Assembly (NCBI GenBank): GCA_013377005.1
Contig: JACABE010000009.1
Location: 47,253-106,204 of the forward strand
Direction: 5' to 3'
Source: Bacteroidota bacterium
GTDB taxonomy: Bacteria > Bacteroidota > Bacteroidia > Bacteroidales > JACABE01
DNA length: 58,952 nucleotides
Shown here: piece by piece, positions 52,598 through 58,952 of the stretch
Layout of the letters: each line of letters starts with the position of its first letter
Position numbering within the stretch: the stretch's first letter is position 1
The notes under the pieces: model-generated
Databases searched by the model: none
The model's input: only the letters and a program-made list of their open reading frames with translations
What the model was told of the DNA's origin: nothing
Program-made: the position numbers and the translations under genes

Positions 52598-54373
52598 ATG
52601 GAAAGAAAAAAAATCATCAATCGTTTATTTATATGGAGACTCCGGCATATTAGTAATCAGCGTTTTGTCTTGATACTAAGTCTTGTCATTGGTCTTTTAA
52701 GCGGTTTGGCTGCAGTATTACTTAAAAACACTGCTTTTTACACCCACTATCTCCTAACTTTCAACTTTAGTATAGATAGCGAAAATTATTGGTATTTGGC
52801 ATATCCTACGATAGGAATTTTATTAACGGTATTGTATGTAAAGTACTTCGTAAAAGATAAAATTGGTCATGGTGTAAGTAGGGTTTTGTATGCTATCAGC
52901 AAAAATGGAGGAAGATTGAAACCGCACAATAATTATTCATCTATGATTGCAAGTACATTAACTGTAGCATTTGGTGGCTCTGTGGGACTAGAAGCCCCTA
53001 TTGTTGCAACTGGCAGCTCCATTGGTTCAAGCTTAGGGCAATTATTTAGGCTAAATTACAAGACTACAGTTCTTTTGATTGGTTGTGGTGCAGCAGGTGC
53101 TATTGCAGGAATTTTTAAAGCACCAATTGCGGGCATTGTATTTGTAATTGAAGTTTTAATGCTCGATCTTACTACCATTAACCTAATTCCTCTATTAATA
53201 TCAGCCATTACTGCTTCATCGCTTTCCTATTTTTTAATGGGTAAAGGAGTTTTGTTTTCATTTGATGTTACCACTCCTTTCTTTCTTAAAAACATTCCTT
53301 TCTTTATTATTCTTGGTATTGTAAGTGGTCTTATATCATTTTATTTCACCAAAATATCAATGAAAATTGAAGAATTATTCAAACAAATAAAAAATCAATA
53401 TTATAAAATAATAATTGGTGGTGTTACATTAGGAGTCCTGATATTTATTTTCCCTTCATTATATGGTGAAGGTTACGATGTTCTGAATATGATGTTACAT
53501 GGCAAAGGCAATGAACTTCTGCAAACAAGTTTCTTATATTTTCTAAAAAACGATGTATGGCTATTTTCGGGTGCTTTGCTTGCAATTTTATTTTTTAAAG
53601 TAGTAGCAATGGCTGTTACCAATGGAAGTGGTGGTGTGGGTGGTATTTTTGCGCCTTCGTTGTTTATGGGTGGTATCACAGGATTTTTTGTAGCCAGAAC
53701 ACTTAACATTATTGGCATTGCTCATGTTTCGGAAATTAATTTTGCATTGGTTGGAATGGCAGGCATTATGTCAGGTGTAATGCATTCTCCTTTAACAGCT
53801 ATTTTTTTAATTGCAGAAATAACAGGTGGATATCAACTATTTACACCTTTAATTATCACTTCAACTATTTCTTATTTAACCATATCTCAGTGGGAACCTC
53901 ATTCAATTTACACTAAAAGGCTTGCACAAAGAGGCGAACTAATCACTCATGATAAAGATAAGGCTGTATTAACCCTTATGAAAATTGATAAACTGATTGA
54001 AACTAATTTTTGTACAATTTTCCCAGAAGCTAACTTGAAAGATTTGGTTGAGATTATTTCCAAGTCAAATAGAAATATTTTTCCTGTAGTTGACAAAGAT
54101 AATAATTTTAAAGGAGTAGTTGTATTAGATGATATAAGACATTTAATTTTCGATTCAGAGAAATATCAACATACTTTTGTGAAAGATTTATTGATAATAC
54201 CACCTTATATAGTTGATTGTTTTGACACAATGGAAATTATTGTTCACAAGTTTAACGAATCGGGGAATTATAATTTACCAGTAACCAAAGAAGGAAAGTA
54301 TGTTGGTTTTGTATCCAGAGCTAATATTTTTTCGGCATATCGCAAGATGCTAAAACATTTTTCTGACGACTAA
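52598..54373 (+). CDS. ClC-type chloride channel/transporter with two CBS domains
   Basis: A 591-residue inner-membrane protein starting at the ATG at 52598. About 11 hydrophobic segments cover residues 30-430. Selectivity motifs: 'FGGSVGLEAPIVATGSSIGS' (GxxGxEGP-like, with the gating glutamate but Ala for Gly), 'GIFKAPIAGIVFVIEVL', and 'GVGGIFAPSLFMGG' (GxFxP). The C-terminal cytoplasmic part holds two CBS repeats (about 450-585; 'NIFPVVDKDNNFKGVVVLDD', 'NLPVTKEGKYVGFVSRANI'), which bind adenine nucleotides in relatives. The gene overlaps the convergent kinase gene by 4 bp. Confidence 0.92.
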   Translation: MERKKIINRLFIWRLRHISNQRFVLILSLVIGLLSGLAAVLLKNTAFYTHYLLTFNFSIDSENYWYLAYPTIGILLTVLYVKYFVKDKIGHGVSRVLYAISKNGGRLKPHNNYSSMIASTLTVAFGGSVGLEAPIVATGSSIGSSLGQLFRLNYKTTVLLIGCGAAGAIAGIFKAPIAGIVFVIEVLMLDLTTINLIPLLISAITASSLSYFLMGKGVLFSFDVTTPFFLKNIPFFIILGIVSGLISFYFTKISMKIEELFKQIKNQYYKIIIGGVTLGVLIFIFPSLYGEGYDVLNMMLHGKGNELLQTSFLYFLKNDVWLFSGALLAILFFKVVAMAVTNGSGGVGGIFAPSLFMGGITGFFVARTLNIIGIAHVSEINFALVGMAGIMSGVMHSPLTAIFLIAEITGGYQLFTPLIITSTISYLTISQWEPHSIYTKRLAQRGELITHDKDKAVLTLMKIDKLIETNFCTIFPEANLKDLVEIISKSNRNIFPVVDKDNNFKGVVVLDDIRHLIFDSEKYQHTFVKDLLIIPPYIVDCFDTMEIIVHKFNESGNYNLPVTKEGKYVGFVSRANIFSAYRKMLKHFSDD

Positions 54374-54894
54374 TTAGAAAGTAGTATTAACTTATCTATA
54401 GAATCTATTGCACTTTTTGTTCGTTGCTCTTCTATTCCATTCACAATTACATAAGGCAAACCGGCACTTTTTAATACTTTAAGATAGATTTGAAAGAGCT
54501 CTTCTCTTTCGTTTGGATTTTCTCGCAATGAATCAGGTTCCCAAGGCAAATCTGTGCTACAAAGTAAATACAAATCGTATTGGTGAGCTAAAAACTGCTC
54601 ATTAATCCAGTCGTGACATTGTTTGTATTTAAAATCGCACCATATTTTGGTTACAGTAAAATCTGTATCACAAAAAAGGATGTTATTGGTTTTTTCGGCT
54701 TGCTTATTTTCTCTTTCTATTTGTCCTTTTGCTATTTGCAAAACATCATCGTAATTATACTCTCTGTTAATATTTTTAAGGTACTCACGGGCATACTCAG
54801 GAACCCAAACACTATTATAATGTTTAGCTAACTCCTCTGCCAGTCGGCTTTTTCCAGTAGACTCAGGTCCTGTAATAGCAATGCGTTTAATCAT
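54370..54894 (-). CDS. NadR-type nicotinamide riboside kinase (P-loop ATPase)
   Basis: A 174-residue cytoplasmic kinase resembling the C-terminal domain of NadR. The P-loop is 'ITGPESTGKSRLAEELAKHY' (about 7-26); next come 'VPEYAREYL' (about 32-40), 'ILFCDTDFTVTKIWCDFKY' (about 73-91) and 'LLCSTDLPWEPDSLRENPNE' (about 110-129). It would phosphorylate nicotinamide riboside to NMN for NAD salvage. The neighbouring pnuC gene (gap about 42 bp, same strand) encodes the importer of that substrate, which strongly supports the role. There is no adenylyltransferase or helix-turn-helix part. Confidence 0.9.
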   Translation of the reverse strand: MIKRIAITGPESTGKSRLAEELAKHYNSVWVPEYAREYLKNINREYNYDDVLQIAKGQIERENKQAEKTNNILFCDTDFTVTKIWCDFKYKQCHDWINEQFLAHQYDLYLLCSTDLPWEPDSLRENPNEREELFQIYLKVLKSAGLPYVIVNGIEEQRTKSAIDSIDKLILLSN

Positions 54895-54936
54895 GCGTTC
54901 AATTTCATAAAGTGTAAAGGGTGGAAGTTGTGTCTC

Positions 54937-55539
54937 CTAAATTATTTTTAATTTCTTTCTCCATTCAAAGTATCCCGAAATAGCAATAATCAAAAATATA
55001 AAATACTGAAATCCGGAAAAAATTAATCCCTGATAAAATAATAAAGGGATTATAAGTAAATCAGCTATTATCCAAAATGTCCAATTCTCTAGTTTTTTAT
55101 TCGTTTGCAACCACATTGCTACAATATAAAGTGAAGAAGTAAAAGAATCTAATACCGGAAGTTTACTGTCGGTCTGTGTTTTAAGCACGAAAAACAAAAC
55201 AATAAAAGAAATAAGGAATAACCCGCTGCTTATCAGATATTCTTTCCGATTACTCCTCGAAATATGAATCTGTCTTTCATCTTTATCTTTCCTTATCCAA
55301 TTGTACCAACCATATATGCTCATAATAACAAAATAAAAATTGATGCCCATATTGGCATAATATTTTGCGTTTAAAAAGATATAAACGTACAAAGCTACAT
55401 TTATTAAACCCGTCGGGAAAACCCATATATTTTCGTTGCGAGCAAACCAAACGCTAATTAAGCCAAAAAAAACAGCAATGATTTCAATATAGCTGGTATT
55501 TAGCAAGTTTTGATGCAATGTAGAAATAATATTTTCCAT
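54937..55539 (-). CDS. pnuC: PnuC-type vitamin B3 (nicotinamide riboside) transporter
   Basis: A 200-residue membrane protein with about seven helices. PnuC features: 'VFFGLISVWFARNENIWVFP' (about 23-42), 'TGLINVALYVYIFLNAKYYA' (about 43-62), 'MGINFYFVIMSIYGWYNWIR' (about 64-83) and 'WIIADLLIIPLLFYQGL' (about 155-171). It imports the riboside by facilitated diffusion, trapped by the kinase encoded directly downstream. No thiamine riboswitch is evident upstream, so the thiamine-type PnuT is less likely. The 177-bp gap upstream holds TTGGTTATnGG-like simple repeats. Confidence 0.9.
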   Translation of the reverse strand: MENIISTLHQNLLNTSYIEIIAVFFGLISVWFARNENIWVFPTGLINVALYVYIFLNAKYYANMGINFYFVIMSIYGWYNWIRKDKDERQIHISRSNRKEYLISSGLFLISFIVLFFVLKTQTDSKLPVLDSFTSSLYIVAMWLQTNKKLENWTFWIIADLLIIPLLFYQGLIFSGFQYFIFLIIAISGYFEWRKKLKII

Positions 55540-55716
55540 TAGGCGATTGGTTATGGGTTAATTGTTATTGGCTTACTGTTGGCGAAATTACATAAAAATA
55601 AGTATTTGAGGATTTCGTTTTAAGAAGTTATGCAACATTTTAATAATTCTTGTTGTTTTATACAAAATCAGCTTTTGATTTTATAACTTTACAGCCTAAA
55701 ATAAATAATAATATAT

Positions 55717-56808
55717 ATGTTGCTAAAAACTATTACCGACCTGATTGAAAGTATTGCACCCTTATCTTATCAGGAAACTTATGATAATGCTGGACTTATT
55801 ATTGGCAGTAAAGAAAAAGATATTGAAAAAGCTATTATCTGCTTAGATGTTACTGAAGAGGTATTGAATGAGGCTATTGATAAACAATGTCAGCTTATTA
55901 TATCGCATCATCCATTAATTTTCAAAGGCTTTAAAAAATTAAATGGCAAAAATGCAACAGAAAGAATGATTGTAAAAACAATACAACATGATATTGCTAT
56001 ATATGCGGCTCATACCAATTTAGATAATGTTGAACAAGGGGTTAATACAATGCTTGCTGAAAAACTTCAGCTAAAAAACCCTCGTATTTTACAACCCAAG
56101 CGTTCATTGTTTCGAAAACTGATATGTTTTTGCCCAACTGCTCATGCCGAAACCGTCAGAAAAGCATTGTTTGAAGCAGGTGCAGGACAAATTGGCAATT
56201 ACGATTCATGCAGCTTTAATACTGCGGGCGAAGGAAGTTTCAGGGCTTCGGAAAATGCAAATCCTTTTGTGGGTAAAATTAACCAATTGCATTACGAAAA
56301 CGAAATCAGGATTGAAACTATTTTCCCTGCTTATCTTGAAACTAAAATATTAAAAGCACTTTTTGTCAACCATCCTTATGAAGAAGTGGCTTATGATATT
56401 TACGCTTTGGAAAACGAAACCAGTACCATTGGAAGTGGTATGATTGGAGAGATTGAGGAGAAAGATGAGATTTCGTTTTTGCAATTTGTAAAGGCTGCAA
56501 CCAATACAAAAAGCATAAGACACACAGCTTTACAAGGAAAGCCTATTAAAAAAGTAGCTTTGTGTGGCGGCTCCGGTAGTTTTTTAATTAAAGATGCAAT
56601 TGCAGCAGGGGCTGATATTTTTATTACAGGCGATATTAAATATCATGATTTTTTTGAAGCTGAAAACAATATAATAATCGCTGATATTGGGCATTATGAA
56701 AGTGAACAATTTACAAAAGAATTATTATATTCAATTATTACAAAAAAATTTCCTAATTTTGCAGTTTTAATTTCAGAAAAGAATACAAATCCAATTCATT
56801 ACCTGTAA
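55717..56808 (+). CDS. Nif3-like dinuclear metal centre protein
   Basis: A 363-residue member of the Nif3/YqfO family (GTP cyclohydrolase I type 2-like fold); the function is still debated. N-terminal metal ligands are in 'QLIISHHPLIFKGFKKL' (about 62-78) and 'AAHTNLDNVEQGVN' (about 99-112). The C-terminal part has 'VALCGGSGSFLIKDAIAAGA' (about 285-304), 'DIFITGDIKYHDFFEAE' and 'IADIGHYESEQF'. The middle insert (about 130-240) is the PII-like domain of the longer YqfO form ('LICFCPTAHAETVRKALFEA', 'HPYEEVAYDIY'). The zinc-ribbon gene follows 18 bp later, a conserved pairing. Confidence 0.93.
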   Translation: MLLKTITDLIESIAPLSYQETYDNAGLIIGSKEKDIEKAIICLDVTEEVLNEAIDKQCQLIISHHPLIFKGFKKLNGKNATERMIVKTIQHDIAIYAAHTNLDNVEQGVNTMLAEKLQLKNPRILQPKRSLFRKLICFCPTAHAETVRKALFEAGAGQIGNYDSCSFNTAGEGSFRASENANPFVGKINQLHYENEIRIETIFPAYLETKILKALFVNHPYEEVAYDIYALENETSTIGSGMIGEIEEKDEISFLQFVKAATNTKSIRHTALQGKPIKKVALCGGSGSFLIKDAIAAGADIFITGDIKYHDFFEAENNIIIADIGHYESEQFTKELLYSIITKKFPNFAVLISEKNTNPIHYL

Positions 56809-56826
56809 ACACAAATTCAATATATT

Positions 56827-57669
56827 ATGGCAAAGACAACCAAAGGCGAAAAAAACGAAACCAATGCCACAGCAATAGGAGAAAATGCAGTGGTAGAAAT
56901 TAATTACAAAGATATTATCGCCAAAGAAGCCGATGTTAGTGTTGAAACTAAATTAACTGCACTTTATACATTACAACAAATAGATTCTCAGGTTGATAAA
57001 ATAAGAATTATTCGCGGCGAACTTCCATTGGAAGTACAAGATTTAGAAGATGAAGTTGCTGGCTTAGAAACCCGTATTGATAACTTTGTTTCAGAAATCA
57101 ATGTACTTGAAACTTCAATAAGCGAAAAACAATCAGCAATTACCGATTGCCAGATGCTCATAAAACGTTACGAAGAACAACAAAACAATGTTAGAAACAA
57201 CCGTGAATACGATTCTTTAACCAAAGAAATTGAATTCCAAAACCTGGATATTACGTTAAGCGAAAAAAGAATAAAAGAATTTACTTTTTCACTGGATGCT
57301 AAAAGAGAAGAAGTAGAAACTGCTCAACAAAAATTATTAGACCGCAAAACCGAGCTTGATATTAAAAAAGCTGAATTAGACGATATTATTGCCGAAACTG
57401 AAAAAGAAGAAAGCGATTTAATTCAAAAATCTCACGACAATCAAAAATTAATTGAAGAAAGATTATTAACAGCTTATCAACGTATTCGCGAAAATGCCCG
57501 CAACGGTCTAGCTGTTGTTATGGTTGAAAGAGATGCTTGCGGTGGATGTTTCAACAAAATACCACCTCAACGTCAATTAGATATTCGTATGCACAAGAAA
57601 ATTATTGTTTGCGAATATTGCGGAAGAATTTTGGTAGATAGCGCCATTGATGAAGTTGTAAAACGATAA
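56827..57669 (+). CDS. Coiled-coil protein with C-terminal C4 zinc ribbon
   Basis: A 280-residue soluble protein. Residues about 40-225 are a long coiled coil ('LQQIDSQVDKIRIIRGELP', 'NNREYDSLTKEIEFQNL', 'ETEKEESDLIQKSHDNQKL'). The C-terminal zinc ribbon has two CxxC pairs: 'ACGGCFNKIPPQRQ' (about 237-250) and 'IIVCEYCGRILVD' (about 258-270). The family is common in bacteria next to nif3-like genes; the role is unknown, though nucleic-acid binding or a trigger-like chaperone role has been suggested for such folds. It is coupled to the Nif3 gene and followed by a strong terminator. Confidence 0.88.
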   Translation: MAKTTKGEKNETNATAIGENAVVEINYKDIIAKEADVSVETKLTALYTLQQIDSQVDKIRIIRGELPLEVQDLEDEVAGLETRIDNFVSEINVLETSISEKQSAITDCQMLIKRYEEQQNNVRNNREYDSLTKEIEFQNLDITLSEKRIKEFTFSLDAKREEVETAQQKLLDRKTELDIKKAELDDIIAETEKEESDLIQKSHDNQKLIEERLLTAYQRIRENARNGLAVVMVERDACGGCFNKIPPQRQLDIRMHKKIIVCEYCGRILVDSAIDEVVKR

Positions 57670-57692
57670 ATAGCTTTATCTTAAAATACCAT

Positions 57693-57733
57693 AAAAAAGA
57701 GGGTGTACAAATAGATTGTACACCCTCTTTTTT
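57693..57733 (+). terminator. Intrinsic terminator after the zinc-ribbon gene
   Basis: AAAAAAGAGGGTGTACA (57693-57709) pairs with TGTACACCCTCTTTTTT (57717-57733), with a seven-base loop. Confidence 0.93.
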
Positions 57734-57750
57734 ATTATCCCTCAACAGCA

Positions 57751-57918
57751 CTAAATACTTTCTATTTCCATTGAACCGCTCTCGGTGGTACTCAGATTTT
57801 GTATCATCAAAAAGCGGTCGGATTGGTGGGCATACTGACTGATGACAACTTCCATTTCGGCATCGGGTGCTATATCAAAATAATTGGTCGATAGGGGTGA
57901 AGTGGGCAAGTCGGCAAA
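57751..57918 (-). pseudogene. Relic: C-terminal piece of an unidentified protein
   Basis: On the minus strand a 55-codon frame reads 'FADLPTSPLSTNYFDIAPDA', then 'EMEVVISQYAHQSDRFLMIQ', and ends '...GSMEIESI' at a stop (57751-57753). An upstream TAG closes it and no start is present. GC content is higher and the composition more protein-like than the surrounding DNA, so it looks like the true end of a gene cut at about 57918. 'NYFDIxP' faintly recalls the C-terminus of GH2 beta-mannosidases, but this is weak. Confidence 0.4.
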
Positions 57919-58179
57919 CTACAAAAGCTAAAATTCAAATTGCTGTTGAAAAAAACAGTTGTTTTTTTAATTAAGATTTCGGATAACGGGATAGGAATAA
58001 ACAGCGAACAACAGCCTAAAATATTCTCACCCAACTTTACTGCCAAATCAGAGGGCATGGGTTTGGGTTTCGCTATGTTAAAAAGCATTATAGAAGCCAC
58101 TGGAGGCAAAATATGGTTTCAGTCGGAATCGGATAATGGAACTACATTTTTCGTTGAATTAATGGAATACAAGGATTGA
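57918..58179 (+). pseudogene. Relic: C-terminal half of a sensor histidine kinase ATPase domain
   Basis: The frame from 57918 reads 'TKAKIQIAVEKNSC' and then breaks in a run of seven T's (about 57961-57967). The +1 frame continues 'IKISDNGIGINSEQQPKIFS', 'PNFTAKSEGMGLGFAMLKSI', 'IEATGGKIWFQSESDNGTTF'. This is the N-terminal-truncated HATPase domain of an NtrB/NtrY-like kinase: the G1 box DNGIGI and G2 box GMGLG remain, while the H box and N box are absent. Loss of one T would restore the frame. The sensor part and start are missing, so it is a relic. Confidence 0.65.
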
Positions 58180-58404
58180 TTTGTTCAATGCTTGATTCCT
58201 CCATTATTTCTGAAATATTTGCAAAAACAACTTTGCTTGATTTTTAGTGGTTTGTAATTTATTTTTTGGCAAGATGTCACAAAAATCGCACTGTCCTTGC
58301 ATTTTTATTATTAGTACTTTACTTTTGACGTTTCATAATTATTTGATGCGAACAAATTTTTTGGGTGATGATAATATTACAATAAAAATAAATGATACAT
58401 TTCG
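58180..58404. other. Intergenic region before array C
   Basis: AT-rich sequence with no convincing gene, RNA or promoter. Frames that cross it continue into array C and exist only because of the array's period. Confidence 0.3.
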
Positions 58405-58690
58405 ATGGTGGAAAAAGTACTTGCAAATTGATGTTGCTCTTCCAACGCATTGGAGGAGGCACTTGCAAATTGATGTTGCTCTTCCAACAGATTGGAGGAG
58501 GCACTTCAAACTGAAGTTGGTCTTCCAACAGATTTTAGGAGGTACTTCCAAACTGAAGTTGGTCTTCCAACGCATTGGAGGAGGCACTTCAATCTGAAGT
58601 TGCATCTCCAACGCATTGGAGGAGGTACTTTCAAACCGAAGTTGCACTTCCAACGCATTGGAAGAGGCACTTCAAACTGAAGTTGCTGCA
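58405..58690. repeat. Tandem repeat array C: 41-42 bp double units (2 x 21)
   Basis: About six and a half units of 41-42 bp. Each is made of two 21-bp halves, one near CACTTCAAACTGAAGTTGGTC and one near TTCCAACGCATTGGAGGAGG. Each half has a small palindrome: TTCA-AAC-TGAA, and TCCAA-CGCA-TTGGA. The first two units have GCAAATTGATGT in place of the first palindrome. Frames are open on both strands, with 14-residue periods, but no start, signal or known domain supports a gene. Confidence 0.85.
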
Positions 58691-58837
58691 ATAAAATATT
58701 ATGTTACTGAAATAAAAGGAAAACAGATATAACAAACAACTTTTTAACAGAAAAACTGTCATTTAGCTAATGTTTAATAGGAAATATACTTAATAAGCAA
58801 ACAACATGAAACAAATAATACCATCTTACACCCAGGC

Positions 58838-58876
58838 AAAAGCCTCCCCTTCGGGGAGGTTTGGTGGGGTGGCTTT
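58838..58876. repeat. GC-rich nested hairpin, interspersed-repeat type
   Basis: CCTCCCC-TTC-GGGGAGG (58843-58859) lies inside an outer pairing AAAGCC / GGCTTT (58838-58843 with 58871-58876). The CCTCCCCTTCGGGGAGG core is a common intergenic repeat in Bacteroidota drafts. It is not followed by T's. Confidence 0.6.
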
Positions 58877-58913
58877 AAAAATATGTTTACAATAATTAAA
58901 TAATTGTATTTTT

Positions 58914-58940
58914 GTCATTCCGAACGGAGTGAGGAATCTG
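58914..58940. repeat. Interspersed repeat GTCATTCCGAACG.AGTGAGGAATCT
   Basis: The start of a well-known short repeat (GTCATTCCGAAC, then GAGTGAGGAATCT) that occurs in many copies in Bacteroidota genomes. It runs up to the end of the window, so its extent is unknown. Confidence 0.55.
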
Positions 58941-58952
58941 TTACACCTCACT

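Noticed and set aside
55540-55716. A thiamine or other riboswitch before pnuC
   Set aside because: I found none of the conserved TPP-riboswitch segments; the gap has only simple TTGGTTAT-like repeats.
58247-58691. Several frames on both strands near the right end
   Set aside because: They come from array C and have no supporting signal.
1-58952. CRISPR arrays, tRNA/rRNA genes, insertion sequences, prophage genes
   Set aside because: None recognised on either strand by reading; the tandem arrays lack alternating unique spacers and have no cas genes nearby.

Overview
The window is an AT-rich stretch of chromosome from a member of the Bacteroidota. Lineage evidence: a fused SecDF, type IX secretion type-B (gliding-motility) C-terminal domains, an S46 dipeptidyl-peptidase, DUF5606, DUF3098 and WbqC proteins, an OmpA/PD40 lipoprotein-like protein of the PorE type, and promoters of the TTG-N~20-TAnnTTTG kind. 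I saw no rRNA, tRNA, CRISPR array, intact transposon or phage module. Most of it is a core genome with small accessory and decayed patches.

Layout. 1-4200: accessory patch with a DUF2185 protein, a secreted protein and two tandem paralogous outer-membrane barrels. Two adjacent genes here share a leader element with covarying stems, and a 21-bp tandem repeat array follows. 4227-8890: ruvB, a universal stress protein, a SPOR protein and a one-chain methylmalonyl-CoA mutase. 9100-12910: the tail of a lost nuoN gene with its terminator, then a DNA methyltransferase plus DGQHR-domain protein operon (restriction/defence-like), then a long second 21-bp array. 13053-25700: S46 peptidase, DUF5606, an ECF sigma factor with a membrane regulator ending in a T9SS-like domain, thpR, secDF, an OmpA/PD40 protein with a degenerate retropepsin-like tail, and purM. 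25954-29350: a large T9SS cargo protein, a flavodoxin-fold oxidoreductase and a probable MarR remnant. 29351-34059: ftsX, DUF3098, uppP, truB, queA and ispD. 34168-45404: a PgpH-like HD phosphodiesterase, AcpH-like protein, UbiA prenyltransferase, maf, wbqC, purB, an MsbA-like ABC exporter, a glycosyltransferase and proS. 45535-57669: surface lipoprotein, FadL-like porin, EamA transporter, tag, a zinc metallopeptidase, a ClC channel, the pnuC and NR-kinase pair, nif3 and a zinc-ribbon coiled-coil protein. 57750-58952: two abutting gene relics, a third (42-bp, 2 x 21) array and fragments of interspersed repeats.

Functional links. ftsX, uppP, the prenyltransferase, pgpH and msbA-like genes serve the envelope. 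secDF, the S46 peptidase, the PKD/gliding protein, the OmpA/PD40 protein and the sigma/anti-sigma pair belong to export and the type IX surface pathway. queA, truB, proS and thpR serve tRNA or RNA; purM and purB serve purine synthesis; pnuC plus kinase serve NAD salvage.

The most unusual observations are: three unrelated-sequence arrays sharing a 21-bp period; the twin leader elements; the methyltransferase/DGQHR operon with a possible nuclease-like N-terminus; the OmpA protein with a dead retropepsin-like domain; and an anti-sigma-like protein carrying a T9SS-type C-terminal domain. All family assignments come from reading motifs, with no database search.
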